DNA of 64,000 bases. Origin: Lolliginicoccus suaedae (GTDB lineage: Bacteria; Actinomycetota; Actinomycetes; Mycobacteriales; Mycobacteriaceae). The notes under the pieces were generated by a model. The model was not told where the DNA came from. It made no database searches and was given only the letters and a program-made list of their open reading frames with translations. Shown here in pieces: positions 1-8,547 of this stretch (within the stretch, counting starts at the first letter, position 1; every line of letters starts with the position of its first letter). A program made the translations under genes and the position numbers. The stretch spans positions 423,030 to 487,029 of the forward strand of contig NZ_VSSO01000004.1 in the NCBI RefSeq assembly GCF_008312885.1, read 5' to 3'.

Positions 1-1
1 G

Positions 2-2218
2 CTGCGCGAGCTGCAGGCCGAGCTGGAATCGATCGCCGAGCGCCATCCGGGCGTGACGGTGGAGGCGAAGCCGGCGAGCATCGCGCTGCATGTCCGTCGC
101 GCGGAGAGCACCGCGACCGGGAACAGCGCGCTGGAGTCGGTGCGCACGGGCGCGGCCACCTGGGAGGGCGTGCAGGTCACCGAGGGCAAGGCGGTGATCG
201 AGCTCGCGGTCATCTCCACCGACAAGGGCCAGGCGCTCGATATCCTGCGCCACCAGGAGGGCGCTTCCGCGGCGGTGTTCTTCGGTGATGACGTCACCGA
301 CGAGAAGGCATTCCGGCGCCTGCATGGCCCGGATGTGGGCGTGAAGATCGGCGACGGGGAGACCCTGGCCGAGCACCGCATCGAGTCGACCAACGATGTC
401 GCGGCGGCGCTGGCGTTCCTCATGGAGGAGCGGCGCACGTGGCTGCACGGTGATAGCGCGACGCCGATCGAGCGGTTGACGATGATGGCGAGCCCGCGCG
501 CGGTCGCGCTGCTGACACCGAGCGCCACGTTGAGCTGGCTGTGCCATCCGGAGCCGGATTCGGCGGCAGTGTTTGCCCACCTGCTCGGAGGCGTCGGGGC
601 TGGGCACTTCTCGATCGGCCCGGAGCGGGATTCGCTGCCGCTGAGCCAGCAGTACGTCGATGGCACCATGACGGTGCAGACGCGCTGGTCGAGCTTGCTG
701 GTGACGGATTACCTCCCGCATGACGCACCGGTCGGGCGCACGGATGTGACGCGCGTGATCAGTGGCGATGCGGCGGCGGTGGTGACGTTCGCGCCGCGCC
801 CGGAATTCGGGCAGGTCCCGGTGCGGATCATCATCGAGCCGGATGGGCTGCGCGTGGAGGGCACGAACGATCCGATCGTGCTGCGCTCCCCCGGCGTCGC
901 GTGGTCGGTCGAGAGCGACGGCGCGCAGGAGTCCGCGACGGCCGTGGTGCGGCCGAACGGGTCCGATGTGGTGCTGGAGCTGCGCTGCGGCACGTGGGAC
1001 CTGGGGCCGCATGCGCTGCCCGAGGCCGAGCGGCGGCGGGCCGCCGAGTCGTACTGGGCGGACTGGGCGGCCGGGCTGCGCCTGCCACCGCTGAAGCAGG
1101 ACCTGATGAAGCGCTCCGCGCTGACGCTGCGCGGCCTGGTGCATTCCGATACCGGCGCGATCCTCGCCGCAGCGACGACGTCGTTGCCCGAGGAGATCGG
1201 TGGGGTGCGCAACTGGGACTACCGCTACTGCTGGCTGCGCGATGCGGCAATGACCGCGTCGGCGCTAGTGGCGGTGGGCTCCACGAGCGAGGCGGAGGCG
1301 TACCTCGAGTGGGTGCATCGCGTGCTCGACACTGTTCCGGGGCCCGAGCGCCTGCATCCGCTGTACACGTTGCATGGTGGCGCGCTGCCGCCGGAGGCGG
1401 TGATCGACTCGCTGCCGGGATACGCGGGCTCCCGCCCGGTGCGGGTCTCCAACGCGGCGAACAACCAGGTGCAGCTCGATGTGTTCGGGCCGATCGTGGA
1501 GCTGATCCATGACCTCGCGATCGTCCGCCACGAGGCCGGGCATGCCGAGCCCTTGTCGGCGAGGGACTGGGAGCTCGTCACGGCGATGGTGTCGGCGGTA
1601 TCGCGGCGCTGGGCGGAGCCGGATCATGGCATCTGGGAGATCCGTGGCGCGCCCCGGCACCATGTGTACTCGAAGGTGATGTGCTGGCTGACCGTGGATC
1701 GGGCGCTGCGCCTCGCGGAGCGGTTCGACCATGAGGTACCGCCAGGCTGGCAGACCTTGCGCGATGTCATCTCCGCCCAGGTGCGTGATCGTGGGTGGAA
1801 CGATCGGATCAGCTCGTACACGGCTGCCTACGGCGGTGATGATCTCGATGCTGCGACGCTGCACATCGGGTTGTCCGGGCTGATCGATCCCTCGAGCGAG
1901 CGCTTCGCCGCGACCGTCGTGGCGACGGAGGCCGAGCTGCGCAGCGGGGCGACGGTATACCGCTACCACCACGATGATGGGTTGCCCGGTGGCGAGGGCG
2001 GTTTCCACTTGTGCGCGGCATGGCTTGTGGAGGCGTACTTGCTGACGGGGCAGCGCGCCCAGGCCGAGGCGTTGTTCGCCCAGCTCGTGGCGGCGGCCGG
2101 GCCGACCGGGCTGCTCAGCGAGGAATACGATCCGGTGGCCGAGCGCGCGCTGGGCAACCATCCGCAGGCATACAGCCATATCGGGCTGCTGCGCTGCGCG
2201 GCCTTGCTCTCGCGGTAG
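2..2218 (+). CDS. Trehalose-6-phosphate phosphatase / GH15 glucoamylase-type fusion (5' end outside window)
   Basis: The reading frame is open from base 2, so the N-terminus lies upstream. The first ~125 visible residues are the end of an OtsB-type HAD phosphatase: FFGDDVTDEKAF is the Mg-binding motif IV, followed by VGVKIGDG. A linker leads into a full glycoside hydrolase family 15 (alpha/alpha)6 domain: RNWDYRYCWLRDA substrate-binding motif, GIWEIRG holding the likely catalytic acid Glu, and a C-terminal SEEYDP...HPQAYSHIGL block holding the likely base. GH15 members in actinobacteria include trehalases and glucoamylases. Inference: one polypeptide could dephosphorylate trehalose-6-P and also cleave trehalose or another alpha-glucoside. 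The gene converges on a LacI-type regulator 22 bp downstream. The GTG at 53 is internal to the domain and is not a credible start. The fusion is certain from the frame; the GH15 substrate is not. Confidence 0.88.
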   Translation: MRELQAELESIAERHPGVTVEAKPASIALHVRRAESTATGNSALESVRTGAATWEGVQVTEGKAVIELAVISTDKGQALDILRHQEGASAAVFFGDDVTDEKAFRRLHGPDVGVKIGDGETLAEHRIESTNDVAAALAFLMEERRTWLHGDSATPIERLTMMASPRAVALLTPSATLSWLCHPEPDSAAVFAHLLGGVGAGHFSIGPERDSLPLSQQYVDGTMTVQTRWSSLLVTDYLPHDAPVGRTDVTRVISGDAAAVVTFAPRPEFGQVPVRIIIEPDGLRVEGTNDPIVLRSPGVAWSVESDGAQESATAVVRPNGSDVVLELRCGTWDLGPHALPEAERRRAAESYWADWAAGLRLPPLKQDLMKRSALTLRGLVHSDTGAILAAATTSLPEEIGGVRNWDYRYCWLRDAAMTASALVAVGSTSEAEAYLEWVHRVLDTVPGPERLHPLYTLHGGALPPEAVIDSLPGYAGSRPVRVSNAANNQVQLDVFGPIVELIHDLAIVRHEAGHAEPLSARDWELVTAMVSAVSRRWAEPDHGIWEIRGAPRHHVYSKVMCWLTVDRALRLAERFDHEVPPGWQTLRDVISAQVRDRGWNDRISSYTAAYGGDDLDAATLHIGLSGLIDPSSERFAATVVATEAELRSGATVYRYHHDDGLPGGEGGFHLCAAWLVEAYLLTGQRAQAEALFAQLVAAAGPTGLLSEEYDPVAERALGNHPQAYSHIGLLRCAALLSR

Positions 2219-2240
2219 ACGCTTGCTCAGCGGCGCCTGC

Positions 2241-3329
2241 TCATTGGCGCCGGGGCGCGGCGATGGTGGATCCGTGGTGGATGGAGGTCGCCAGCAGCTC
2301 CTCGCCGCTGCCGTGGCTCGCGGCGAGGGCGATGAGGATCTCCCCCGCCCGCTGCCCCTTCTCCTCCGAGGGCTGGACCACTGTGGTCAGGTCGGCGCGC
2401 ATGGCGTCGACGGTCCCGTCGAAGCCGCTGACGCTCAGGTCCTCCGGGATGACGATGCCGTGCTCGGCGGCCCAGGTCATCGCGCCGAGGGCGAGCACAT
2501 CGGTGGTGCAGAGCAGCGCGGTGATTCCGGGATCCTCATCGAGCGCTTCCCGCGCGGCGCGCGCTCCCGCCTCCCGGGTGTGGCTGGCGGTCTCGATGAC
2601 GGTGACGGCCACTGGGCGGGGCTGCAGCGCGGCGGCGTCGGCGATGGCCTGGATGCGATCGCGCTGGACGCTGTACCTGGAGGACAGTGCCGCCTCGAGG
2701 GTGGTGGAGCCGTCGCGCTTGGTGTCGCCGAGCCGCATGGCGAGAATGCCGATGCGGCGATGCCCGAGCCCGAGCACGATGCGGGCGAGCTCGAGCATGG
2801 CAGCGTGGTCGTCGATGCCGACCCGGACGGTGCCGTCGAGCCCGGCGGGCTGGTCGCAGACGACGAGGGGAAGGTGGCGCTCCATCGCGGCGTCGAGGTA
2901 GGGGTCGTTCTCGGGGACCGAGTAGGCGACGAAGCCGTCGACGCTGGCCTTGTTGACGACGTCCGCAGCGGCACCGGGCTCGTGCTCGGGGGCAGCGGGA
3001 ACGATGAGCAGTGCCCGTCCCGCGGCGTCGCAGGCGTTGGCGAGGCCAGCGACGAAGTCCACGGCGGCGGGGTCGCGGAACGAGTAGCTCAGCGGCTGGT
3101 CGAGCAGGAGCCCGATGGTGTCGGCGCGGCGGGTGCGCAGCGACCGCGCGACGGGGTCCGGGCCGGAGTAGCCGAGTTCCTTCGCTGCGTTGAGCACCCG
3201 CTCGCGCAGCTCGGGCGAGAGCTGGTCGGGGCGGTTGTAGGCGTTGGACACCGTGGTGCGCGAGACCTTGAGCTCTGCGGCCAGGGAGGCGAGCGTGACC
3301 CGTCGTCGTGGCCGGGGTGTTCGGGACAT
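2241..3329 (-). CDS. LacI-family transcriptional regulator
   Basis: The N-terminal HTH (VTLASLAAELKVSRTTVSN followed by the hinge-like NAYNRPDQLSPELRERV) and the periplasmic-binding-protein-like ligand domain (DTIGLLLDQPLS..., DGFVAYSVP..., GHRRIGIL, TALLCTTDVLALGAM, DLSVSGFDGT) are typical of the family, and the ~362-residue length fits. I chose the ATG at 3329 (MSRTPRPRRRV) because the HTH follows directly. A TAACGT -10-like box at 3343-3338 would place the transcript start within 2 nt of this codon. The longer frame to 3461 adds only unconserved sequence. Ligand unknown. It ends against the trehalose-phosphatase/GH15 gene and is divergent from the metal transporter, so either could be a target; the neighbouring sugar enzyme is the more natural guess. 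Confidence 0.88.
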   Translation of the reverse strand: MSRTPRPRRRVTLASLAAELKVSRTTVSNAYNRPDQLSPELRERVLNAAKELGYSGPDPVARSLRTRRADTIGLLLDQPLSYSFRDPAAVDFVAGLANACDAAGRALLIVPAAPEHEPGAAADVVNKASVDGFVAYSVPENDPYLDAAMERHLPLVVCDQPAGLDGTVRVGIDDHAAMLELARIVLGLGHRRIGILAMRLGDTKRDGSTTLEAALSSRYSVQRDRIQAIADAAALQPRPVAVTVIETASHTREAGARAAREALDEDPGITALLCTTDVLALGAMTWAAEHGIVIPEDLSVSGFDGTVDAMRADLTTVVQPSEEKGQRAGEILIALAASHGSGEELLATSIHHGSTIAAPRRQ

Positions 3330-3401
3330 AGTGGTGGACGTTATCGGGGTTGTGTGAGGCATTGCATGAATTCGGGTTTTCGTGCTGGCCCCGTCACCCC
3401 G

Positions 3402-3432
3402 TAGACTGACATGGAAACCATAACCATTTCGG
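3402..3432 (+). promoter_or_regulatory. Candidate promoter and metal-responsive operator of the metal ABC operon
   Basis: TAGACT at 3402-3407 is a good actinobacterial -10 box, predicting a transcript start near 3414. Immediately downstream lies GGAAACCATAACCATTTCGG (3413-3432), an AT-richer imperfect palindrome with GAAA and TTTC half sites of the kind bound by Fur-family Zur repressors. The match to Zur consensus sequences is partial, so the operator call is weak. Confidence 0.3.
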
Positions 3433-3449
3433 ATAACAAGGGGGGAACC

Positions 3450-4550
3450 GTGCGCGCCCACACCCGCATCGGTGCCATCACTGCCTCGCTCGCGCTAGCC
3501 TCGCTCGGCCTCGCCGCGTGCGGATCGCCGGGCGACGAATCGGCCAGCGCCGGGAATAGCGCAGGGACCACCATCGTCACCAGCACTTCCACCTGGGCGA
3601 GCCTCGCCGCGGCCATCGCCGGCGACGACTTCACCATCGATGCCCTCATCAGCGATCCCGCCATGGACCCCCACCACTACGAGACCTCGCCCCGTGACAT
3701 CGCCACCATCCAGGACGCGGATCTCGTCCTCTACAACGGCGGCGGCTACGACCAGTTCATCGCCGACGCGCTCGAGGCCACCAGCTCCGCCCCCCGCAGC
3801 ATCAATGCCTACGACATCCACCTCGAGCATGACCACGAGGCCGATCCCGGGCATACTGGTGACCACGATGGACACGGTGAAGGTTCGGCGCCTGATGATG
3901 CGGATCACGACGATCACGATGCGCACGACGAAGGTGAGCACGAAGCTGGGGATCGTCATGGCGAAGACGGCCACGACGCTCCCGAGGGTGAGCGCGGCCA
4001 CGACGACGACCACGGCCACGGCCCGGTCAACGAGCACATCTGGTTCGACCTCCACACCATGAGCGCTGTCGCCGACCACCTCGCCGAGGAACTCAGCGAG
4101 ATGAACCCGGAGGGCGCCGAGGCCTACCAGGCCAACGCCGCAGCGTTCAACGAGCGGATCGACGAGATCGAGGATCGCGCGGCCAGCATCCGCACCGCCC
4201 ACGAGGGCACCGAGGTCGCGCAGACCGAGCCGCTCACCGAGTATCTCCTCGCCGCGCTCGGATTCGTCGATATCGCGCCGAGCGAGTTCGTGCTCGCTGT
4301 CGAGAACGGCACCGACCCGGCCGCGAGCGTCACCGCCGCCTTCAGTGATCTCCTCGATGACCGGGAGGCCGCTGTGCTGATGTACAACGCCACCCGCGAA
4401 TCCCCCACCACCCGCATCATGCGCGATCGCGCCGAGGCCAGCGGCACCCCCATCGTTGCCGTCACCGAGGCCGTGCCGGCAGGCATGGACTACGTTGAGT
4501 GGATGGACTCGATCCTTGATTCCGTCTCGGAAGCACTGGACCAGGAATGA
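3450..4550 (+). CDS. znuA: Metal (zinc-type) ABC transporter substrate-binding lipoprotein
   Basis: Cluster A-I (ZnuA/TroA) solute-binding protein, expected to hand Zn(II) (or Mn(II)) to the downstream permease at the outer face of the membrane. Start GTG 3450 is chosen because an AAGGGGGG ribosome site precedes it and it opens a clean lipoprotein signal (LGLAAC-G, lipid Cys about residue 24); the ATG at 3411 would add an unlikely extension. Metal ligands typical of the family are visible: H in MDPHHYE and H in EHIWFD, with a late Glu/Asp region. Between them (about residues 124-194) is an extreme His/Asp/Glu-rich loop with about 16 His, the hallmark of zinc-specific members. It overlaps the ATPase gene by four bases (ATGA), so it forms one operon with the next two genes. 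Confidence 0.88.
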   Translation: MRAHTRIGAITASLALASLGLAACGSPGDESASAGNSAGTTIVTSTSTWASLAAAIAGDDFTIDALISDPAMDPHHYETSPRDIATIQDADLVLYNGGGYDQFIADALEATSSAPRSINAYDIHLEHDHEADPGHTGDHDGHGEGSAPDDADHDDHDAHDEGEHEAGDRHGEDGHDAPEGERGHDDDHGHGPVNEHIWFDLHTMSAVADHLAEELSEMNPEGAEAYQANAAAFNERIDEIEDRAASIRTAHEGTEVAQTEPLTEYLLAALGFVDIAPSEFVLAVENGTDPAASVTAAFSDLLDDREAAVLMYNATRESPTTRIMRDRAEASGTPIVAVTEAVPAGMDYVEWMDSILDSVSEALDQE

Positions 4551-5383
4551 CCGATCACCAGCTCGATGATGTCATCGAGCTCCGGGCAGCCCAGCTGCGC
4601 TACGGCAACCGCACCGTGTGGGAGGAGCTCGACCTCGCGGTGCGGCCCGGCGAGTTCGTCGCCGTGCTCGGCCCCAACGGCTCCGGCAAGACATCGCTGC
4701 TGAGAGTCCTGCTCGGCGTGCAGTCGCTCAGCGCGGGCACCGCGCACGCGTTCGGCGATCCAGTCCGCGTTGGCGATCCCCGGATCGGCTACATCCCGCA
4801 GCAGAAAACGCTCGACCGCGGGCTCGGGCTGCGCGGCCGCGACCTCGTCGGGCTCGGCTACGACGGCCACCGCTGGGGGCTGCCCCTGCCCGGGCGCAAG
4901 CGGCGCGAGAAGGCCGAGCGCGTCGACGAGGCCATCGCGGCGGTGGGGGCGGCCGCCTACGCCGACATGCCTGTCGGCCAGCTCTCCGGCGGCGAGCAGC
5001 AACGCCTGCGCGTGGCGCAGGCACTCGTCTCCGACCCAGGCGTGCTGCTCTGCGACGAGCCCCTGCTGAGCCTCGATCTCGCCAGCCAGCGCCGTGTCGC
5101 TGAGCTCATCGACGCGCGCCGCCACCTCGCCGATACTGCTGTCCTCTTCGTGACCCACGAGATCAATCCCGTGCTCCCCATGGTCGATACGGTCGTGTAC
5201 TTCGTCGATGGCCGCTTCCGCGTCGGCCCGCCCGAGCAGGTCATGACCTCCGAGGTCCTCTCGGACCTCTACCGCACCGAGGTCGAGGTCATCCCGGTGC
5301 GCGACAGGCTCATCGTCATCGGCACCGGCGATACGATCGACGTCCTCGGGCGCGCGGGCCACGAGCACCACGCGGAGCAATGA
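4547..5383 (+). CDS. znuC: Metal ABC transporter ATP-binding protein
   Basis: ATPase subunit of the zinc-type importer. Walker A GPNGSGKT (residues 42-49), Q-loop region GYIPQQK, signature LSGGEQQR, Walker B VLLCDEP and switch His in FVTHE are all present, and the ~278 aa length is normal. The C-terminus ends in GHEHHAEQ, a small extra His cluster. The start overlaps the binding-protein stop by 4 nt, and the stop overlaps the permease start (ATGATG), so translation of all three is coupled. Confidence 0.88.
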   Translation: MTDHQLDDVIELRAAQLRYGNRTVWEELDLAVRPGEFVAVLGPNGSGKTSLLRVLLGVQSLSAGTAHAFGDPVRVGDPRIGYIPQQKTLDRGLGLRGRDLVGLGYDGHRWGLPLPGRKRREKAERVDEAIAAVGAAAYADMPVGQLSGGEQQRLRVAQALVSDPGVLLCDEPLLSLDLASQRRVAELIDARRHLADTAVLFVTHEINPVLPMVDTVVYFVDGRFRVGPPEQVMTSEVLSDLYRTEVEVIPVRDRLIVIGTGDTIDVLGRAGHEHHAEQ

Positions 5384-6231
5384 TGTCTACCTTCCTCACC
5401 CAGCTCGTCGACTTCTCCACCACCGCCGATCTCCTCTCCCGCTCGTTCGTCCAGCACGCGCTGCTCGCGAGCGCCATCCTCGCCGTGCTCGCCGGTCTCA
5501 TCGGGCCGCTGATCATCACCCGCCAGATGTCGTTCGCCGTCCACGGCACCAGCGAGCTCTCCGTGATGGGCGCTGCCGGAGGGCTGCTGCTCGGCATCTC
5601 CGTCGGCTATGGCGCCATCATCGGCTCCCTGTCGGCGGCGCTGCTCTTTGGCATCCTCGGGCTCCGCTCCCGCGAGCGCGATGCGATCATCGGGGTGATC
5701 CTGTCGTTCGGCCTCGGCCTAGCTGTGCTGTTCCTGTGGCTGAACCCTGATCGCACCGTCAACCAGTTCGCCCTCCTCGTGGGCCAGGTCGTCACCGTCA
5801 ACAGCATCGGGCTGCGGCTCCTGCTCGCCACCGCCGCTATCGTGCTCGTGCTCCTTGCCGTGGTGTACCGCCCGCTGCTGTTCGCCAGCATGGATCCCGA
5901 GGTCGCTGCCGCCCGCGGCGTGCCCGTCCGTGCCCTCTCGATCGTGTTCGCCATCCTCGTGGGGCTCACCGTCTCCATCGGCGTGCAGATCATTGGTGCC
6001 CTGCTCGTCCTCGCCCTGCTCGTCACTCCAGCGGCCGCCGCGAGCCGGGTCACCGCGAGCCCGGCAATCCTGACCCTGCTCACCCTCGTGTTCGCGCTCA
6101 CCGCCGCCGTCGGCGGGCTGGTGCTGTCGCTCGCGCCCGGGGTGCCCGTCTCGGTGTTCGTCACCAGCATCGCGTTCCTGTTCTACGTGGTGTGCCGGAT
6201 CATCGGCTCGCGCACGATGGCCGCTCCCTGA
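5380..6231 (+). CDS. znuB: Metal ABC transporter permease (ZnuB/AztB type)
   Basis: Hydrophobic protein of 283 aa with about eight predicted membrane segments, matching the ABC-3 permease family (HGTSELSVMGAAGGLLLG near the N-terminus; a conserved coupling region around DPEVAAARGVPVRALSIVF). Two in-frame ATGs (5380, 5383) are possible; the first overlaps the ATPase stop. It is the last gene of the three-gene transporter. The next gene starts about 40 bp on and belongs to a different pathway, but no terminator separates them, so read-through into pxpABC is possible. Confidence 0.87.
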   Translation: MMSTFLTQLVDFSTTADLLSRSFVQHALLASAILAVLAGLIGPLIITRQMSFAVHGTSELSVMGAAGGLLLGISVGYGAIIGSLSAALLFGILGLRSRERDAIIGVILSFGLGLAVLFLWLNPDRTVNQFALLVGQVVTVNSIGLRLLLATAAIVLVLLAVVYRPLLFASMDPEVAAARGVPVRALSIVFAILVGLTVSIGVQIIGALLVLALLVTPAAAASRVTASPAILTLLTLVFALTAAVGGLVLSLAPGVPVSVFVTSIAFLFYVVCRIIGSRTMAAP

Positions 6232-6273
6232 TCCACGCTCCCTGGACCGCGCGCGATGTGGCACGGTAGAGGC

Positions 6274-7032
6274 ATGCCCGCGATGGACCTCAACTGCGAC
6301 CTCGGCGAGAGCTACGGCACCTGGAGCCTCGGTGACGACTCGGCCATGCTCGGGGTGGTGACGAGCGCCAACGTTGCCTGCGGCTTCCACGCTGGCGACC
6401 CCCGCACCCTCCTCGACACCTGCGCCGCCGCGGTCGCCGGCGGCGTCGTCATCGGCGCCCAGGTCAGCTACCCCGACCTTGCCGGGTTCGGCCGCCGGTT
6501 CATCGACATCGCGCCCGCCGACCTCGAGGCCGACGTGCTCTACCAGCTCGGCGCGCTCGATGGCCTCGCCCGCGCCTCCGGCAGCCGGATCCGCTACGTC
6601 AAGCCGCACGGCGCGCTCTACAACGCGGTCGTCCACCATGAGGACCAGGCACGCGCCGTGGTCGCTGCCGTCGCCCGCTACGATCCAGCCCTGCCCGTGC
6701 TCTGCCTGCCCGGATCAGCACTGCACGCTCATGCCAGCGCCGCCGGGCTGCGCGCCGTCGCCGAGGCCTTCGCCGACCGCGCCTACCACGACGACGGCAC
6801 GCTCGTATCGCGCCGGGAGGAAGGCTCCGTGCTGCACGACCCCGGCGCCATCGCCGACCGCGCCCTCCAACTCGTCCGCGAGGGCACGATCACCACCATC
6901 ACGGGCAACGCGGTGGCCATCAGCGCGGAATCGCTCTGCGTGCACGGCGATACCCCAGGGGCGGTCGGCATCGCCCAGGCGGTCCGCGAAGCACTCGCCG
7001 GGCAGGGCATCGATGTGCGCCCGTTCTGCTGA
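6274..7032 (+). CDS. pxpA: 5-oxoprolinase subunit A (LamB/YcsF family)
   Basis: Subunit of ATP-dependent 5-oxoprolinase PxpABC, which opens pyroglutamate (5-oxoproline, a spontaneous damage product of glutamine and glutamate) to glutamate in the cytosol. Family motifs: MDLNCDLGESYG at the N-terminus, NVACGFHAGDP, IGAQVSYPDLAGFGRR, YVKPHGALYN and the C-terminal ISAESLCVHGDTPGAV. Start ATG 6274 follows a GTAGAGG ribosome site; ATG 6283 is possible. pxpB follows with a short overlap, giving the usual pxpA-B-C order. Confidence 0.9.
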   Translation: MPAMDLNCDLGESYGTWSLGDDSAMLGVVTSANVACGFHAGDPRTLLDTCAAAVAGGVVIGAQVSYPDLAGFGRRFIDIAPADLEADVLYQLGALDGLARASGSRIRYVKPHGALYNAVVHHEDQARAVVAAVARYDPALPVLCLPGSALHAHASAAGLRAVAEAFADRAYHDDGTLVSRREEGSVLHDPGAIADRALQLVREGTITTITGNAVAISAESLCVHGDTPGAVGIAQAVREALAGQGIDVRPFC

Positions 7033-7663
7033 GCCCGCGCCAGCACCCCGGTTCCTCGAGATGGGCCGCGACGCGCTCGTGATCGAGCTCGCCGATCTCG
7101 CCACCGTCCACGCCGCCTACGAGGTACTGCGCGAGGCCCGGCTGCCCGGCGTGATCGACCTGGTTCCCGCCGCCACCACGATCCTCGTGCGAGCCCTTCC
7201 CAGGACGACGCTGCCGCGGGCACGGATCATCGAGTTGCTCACCGATGCTTCCCCGCCCACCCGCGAGGACGGCGAGCCCACCACGATCACCATCAAGGTC
7301 CGCTACGACGGCCCCGACCTGGCCGACGTCGCCCGCCACACGGGCCTCGACCGCGACGGGATCATCGCCGCCCACACCGGGCGGCCCTGGCTCGTGGCGT
7401 TCGGCGGGTTCGCCCCCGGGTTCGCCTACCTCTCCCGCGAGGACGACCCGCTCGCCGTGCCGCGCCGCGACACCCCCCGCACGAGCGTGCCCGCTGGCAG
7501 CGTGGGCCTCGCCGGGCGGTTCAGCGGCATCTACCCCCGCTCCTCCCCCGGCGGCTGGCACCTCATCGGCACCACCGATGCGACCCTGTGGGACGCCGAC
7601 CGCGAGCCGCCTGCCCTGCTGCGCCCCGGCATGCGCGTGCGCTTCGAGGAGGCCACGCCATGA
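7013..7663 (+). CDS. pxpB: 5-oxoprolinase subunit B (allophanate hydrolase subunit 1-like)
   Basis: KipI/PxpB family: VRYDGPDLADVARHTGL, the GFAPGFAYLS motif, and VPAGSVGLAGRFSGIYP...PGGWHLIG are diagnostic. The beta-strand that opens the family aligns upstream of the ATG at 7061, so ATG 7013, overlapping the end of pxpA, is preferred (about 216 aa). A much longer open frame continues upstream through pxpA, but that part is only a shadow of pxpA. The stop overlaps the pxpC start (ATGA), indicating coupled translation. Confidence 0.85.
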   Translation: MCARSAEPAPAPRFLEMGRDALVIELADLATVHAAYEVLREARLPGVIDLVPAATTILVRALPRTTLPRARIIELLTDASPPTREDGEPTTITIKVRYDGPDLADVARHTGLDRDGIIAAHTGRPWLVAFGGFAPGFAYLSREDDPLAVPRRDTPRTSVPAGSVGLAGRFSGIYPRSSPGGWHLIGTTDATLWDADREPPALLRPGMRVRFEEATP

Positions 7664-8532
7664 CGGCCGCGCTCGAGATCGTCGCGACGGGCCCCCTCGC
7701 GCTGCTCCAGGACGAGGGCCGGCCCGGCTACGCCGCCCAGGGAGTCACCTGGTCCGGCGCGGCGGACCTCGGCGCATACCGCGCCGCGAACCGGCTCGTC
7801 GGCAACCAGCCCGGCATGCCGTGCATCGAGATCACCCTCGGCGGGTTCCAGGCCCGCGCGCTGCGCGCCGTGTGCTGCACGATTACCGGCGCGGCGGCAG
7901 CCATACGGATCAATGGCACGCCGCATGCCGCGCACCACCTGCTGCGGCTCGGGCCCGGGGATCGCCTCGACGTGGAGGCCCCGGCTGCGGGATGCCGCTC
8001 CTACCTCGCCGCGCGGGGCGGGTTCCGGGGCACCCGCGTGCTCGGCAGTTGCAGCACCGATACGCTTTCCGGCCTCGGGCCTGCCCCGCTGGAGGCCGGG
8101 GACCTGCTGGAGCTCGATGATGGACAGGACCGCTGGCCGGCCGCGACGTCCTTGCCCCCCTTGATCGTCCCGCCTCGTTCGGGACCGGTGGACCTGCCGG
8201 TGCTGCGTGGACCACGCGATGACTGGTTCGCCCCTGGAGCCTGGGCGATGCTGCGCGGCAGCATTCTCGAGGTGACCGCCGAGGCCAGCCGGGTGGGCGT
8301 CCGCCTTGCTAGCCCCGAGCCCCTGGCGCGCTCCCGCGAGGGCGAGCTGCCCAGCGAGGGCATGGTGCCCGGGGCGATCCAGGTGCCGCCCGACGGCCAG
8401 CCGGTGGTGTTCCTGCGGGATCATCCTGTCACCGGCGGCTATCCCGTGATCGGTGTCGCGCTCGATGTCGACGCGGTGGGCCAGCTGCGCCCCGGCGACC
8501 AGGTGCGGTTCCACGCCGTGGCTAGCCAATAG
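7660..8532 (+). CDS. pxpC: 5-oxoprolinase subunit C (biotin-dependent carboxyltransferase-like)
   Basis: KipA/PxpC family (allophanate hydrolase subunit 2-like). Motifs: LLQDEGRPGYAAQGVTWSGAAD, ANRLVGNQPGMPCIEITLGG, SYLAARGGFRG, and the C-terminal EGMVPGAIQVPPDGQPVVFLRDHPVTGGYPVIGV. The ~290 aa length is normal. Start ATG 7660 overlaps the pxpB stop by four bases. It ends 15 bp from a convergent minus-strand gene. Confidence 0.9.
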   Translation: MTAALEIVATGPLALLQDEGRPGYAAQGVTWSGAADLGAYRAANRLVGNQPGMPCIEITLGGFQARALRAVCCTITGAAAAIRINGTPHAAHHLLRLGPGDRLDVEAPAAGCRSYLAARGGFRGTRVLGSCSTDTLSGLGPAPLEAGDLLELDDGQDRWPAATSLPPLIVPPRSGPVDLPVLRGPRDDWFAPGAWAMLRGSILEVTAEASRVGVRLASPEPLARSREGELPSEGMVPGAIQVPPDGQPVVFLRDHPVTGGYPVIGVALDVDAVGQLRPGDQVRFHAVASQ

Positions 8533-8547
8533 CGCGGATCGGGCGGA

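Noticed and set aside
6374..7663. A 429-codon open frame covering pxpA in another frame and pxpB
   Set aside because: Only the part after about 7013 shows PxpB motifs; the earlier part is an Ala/Pro/Ser/Arg-rich shadow of pxpA.
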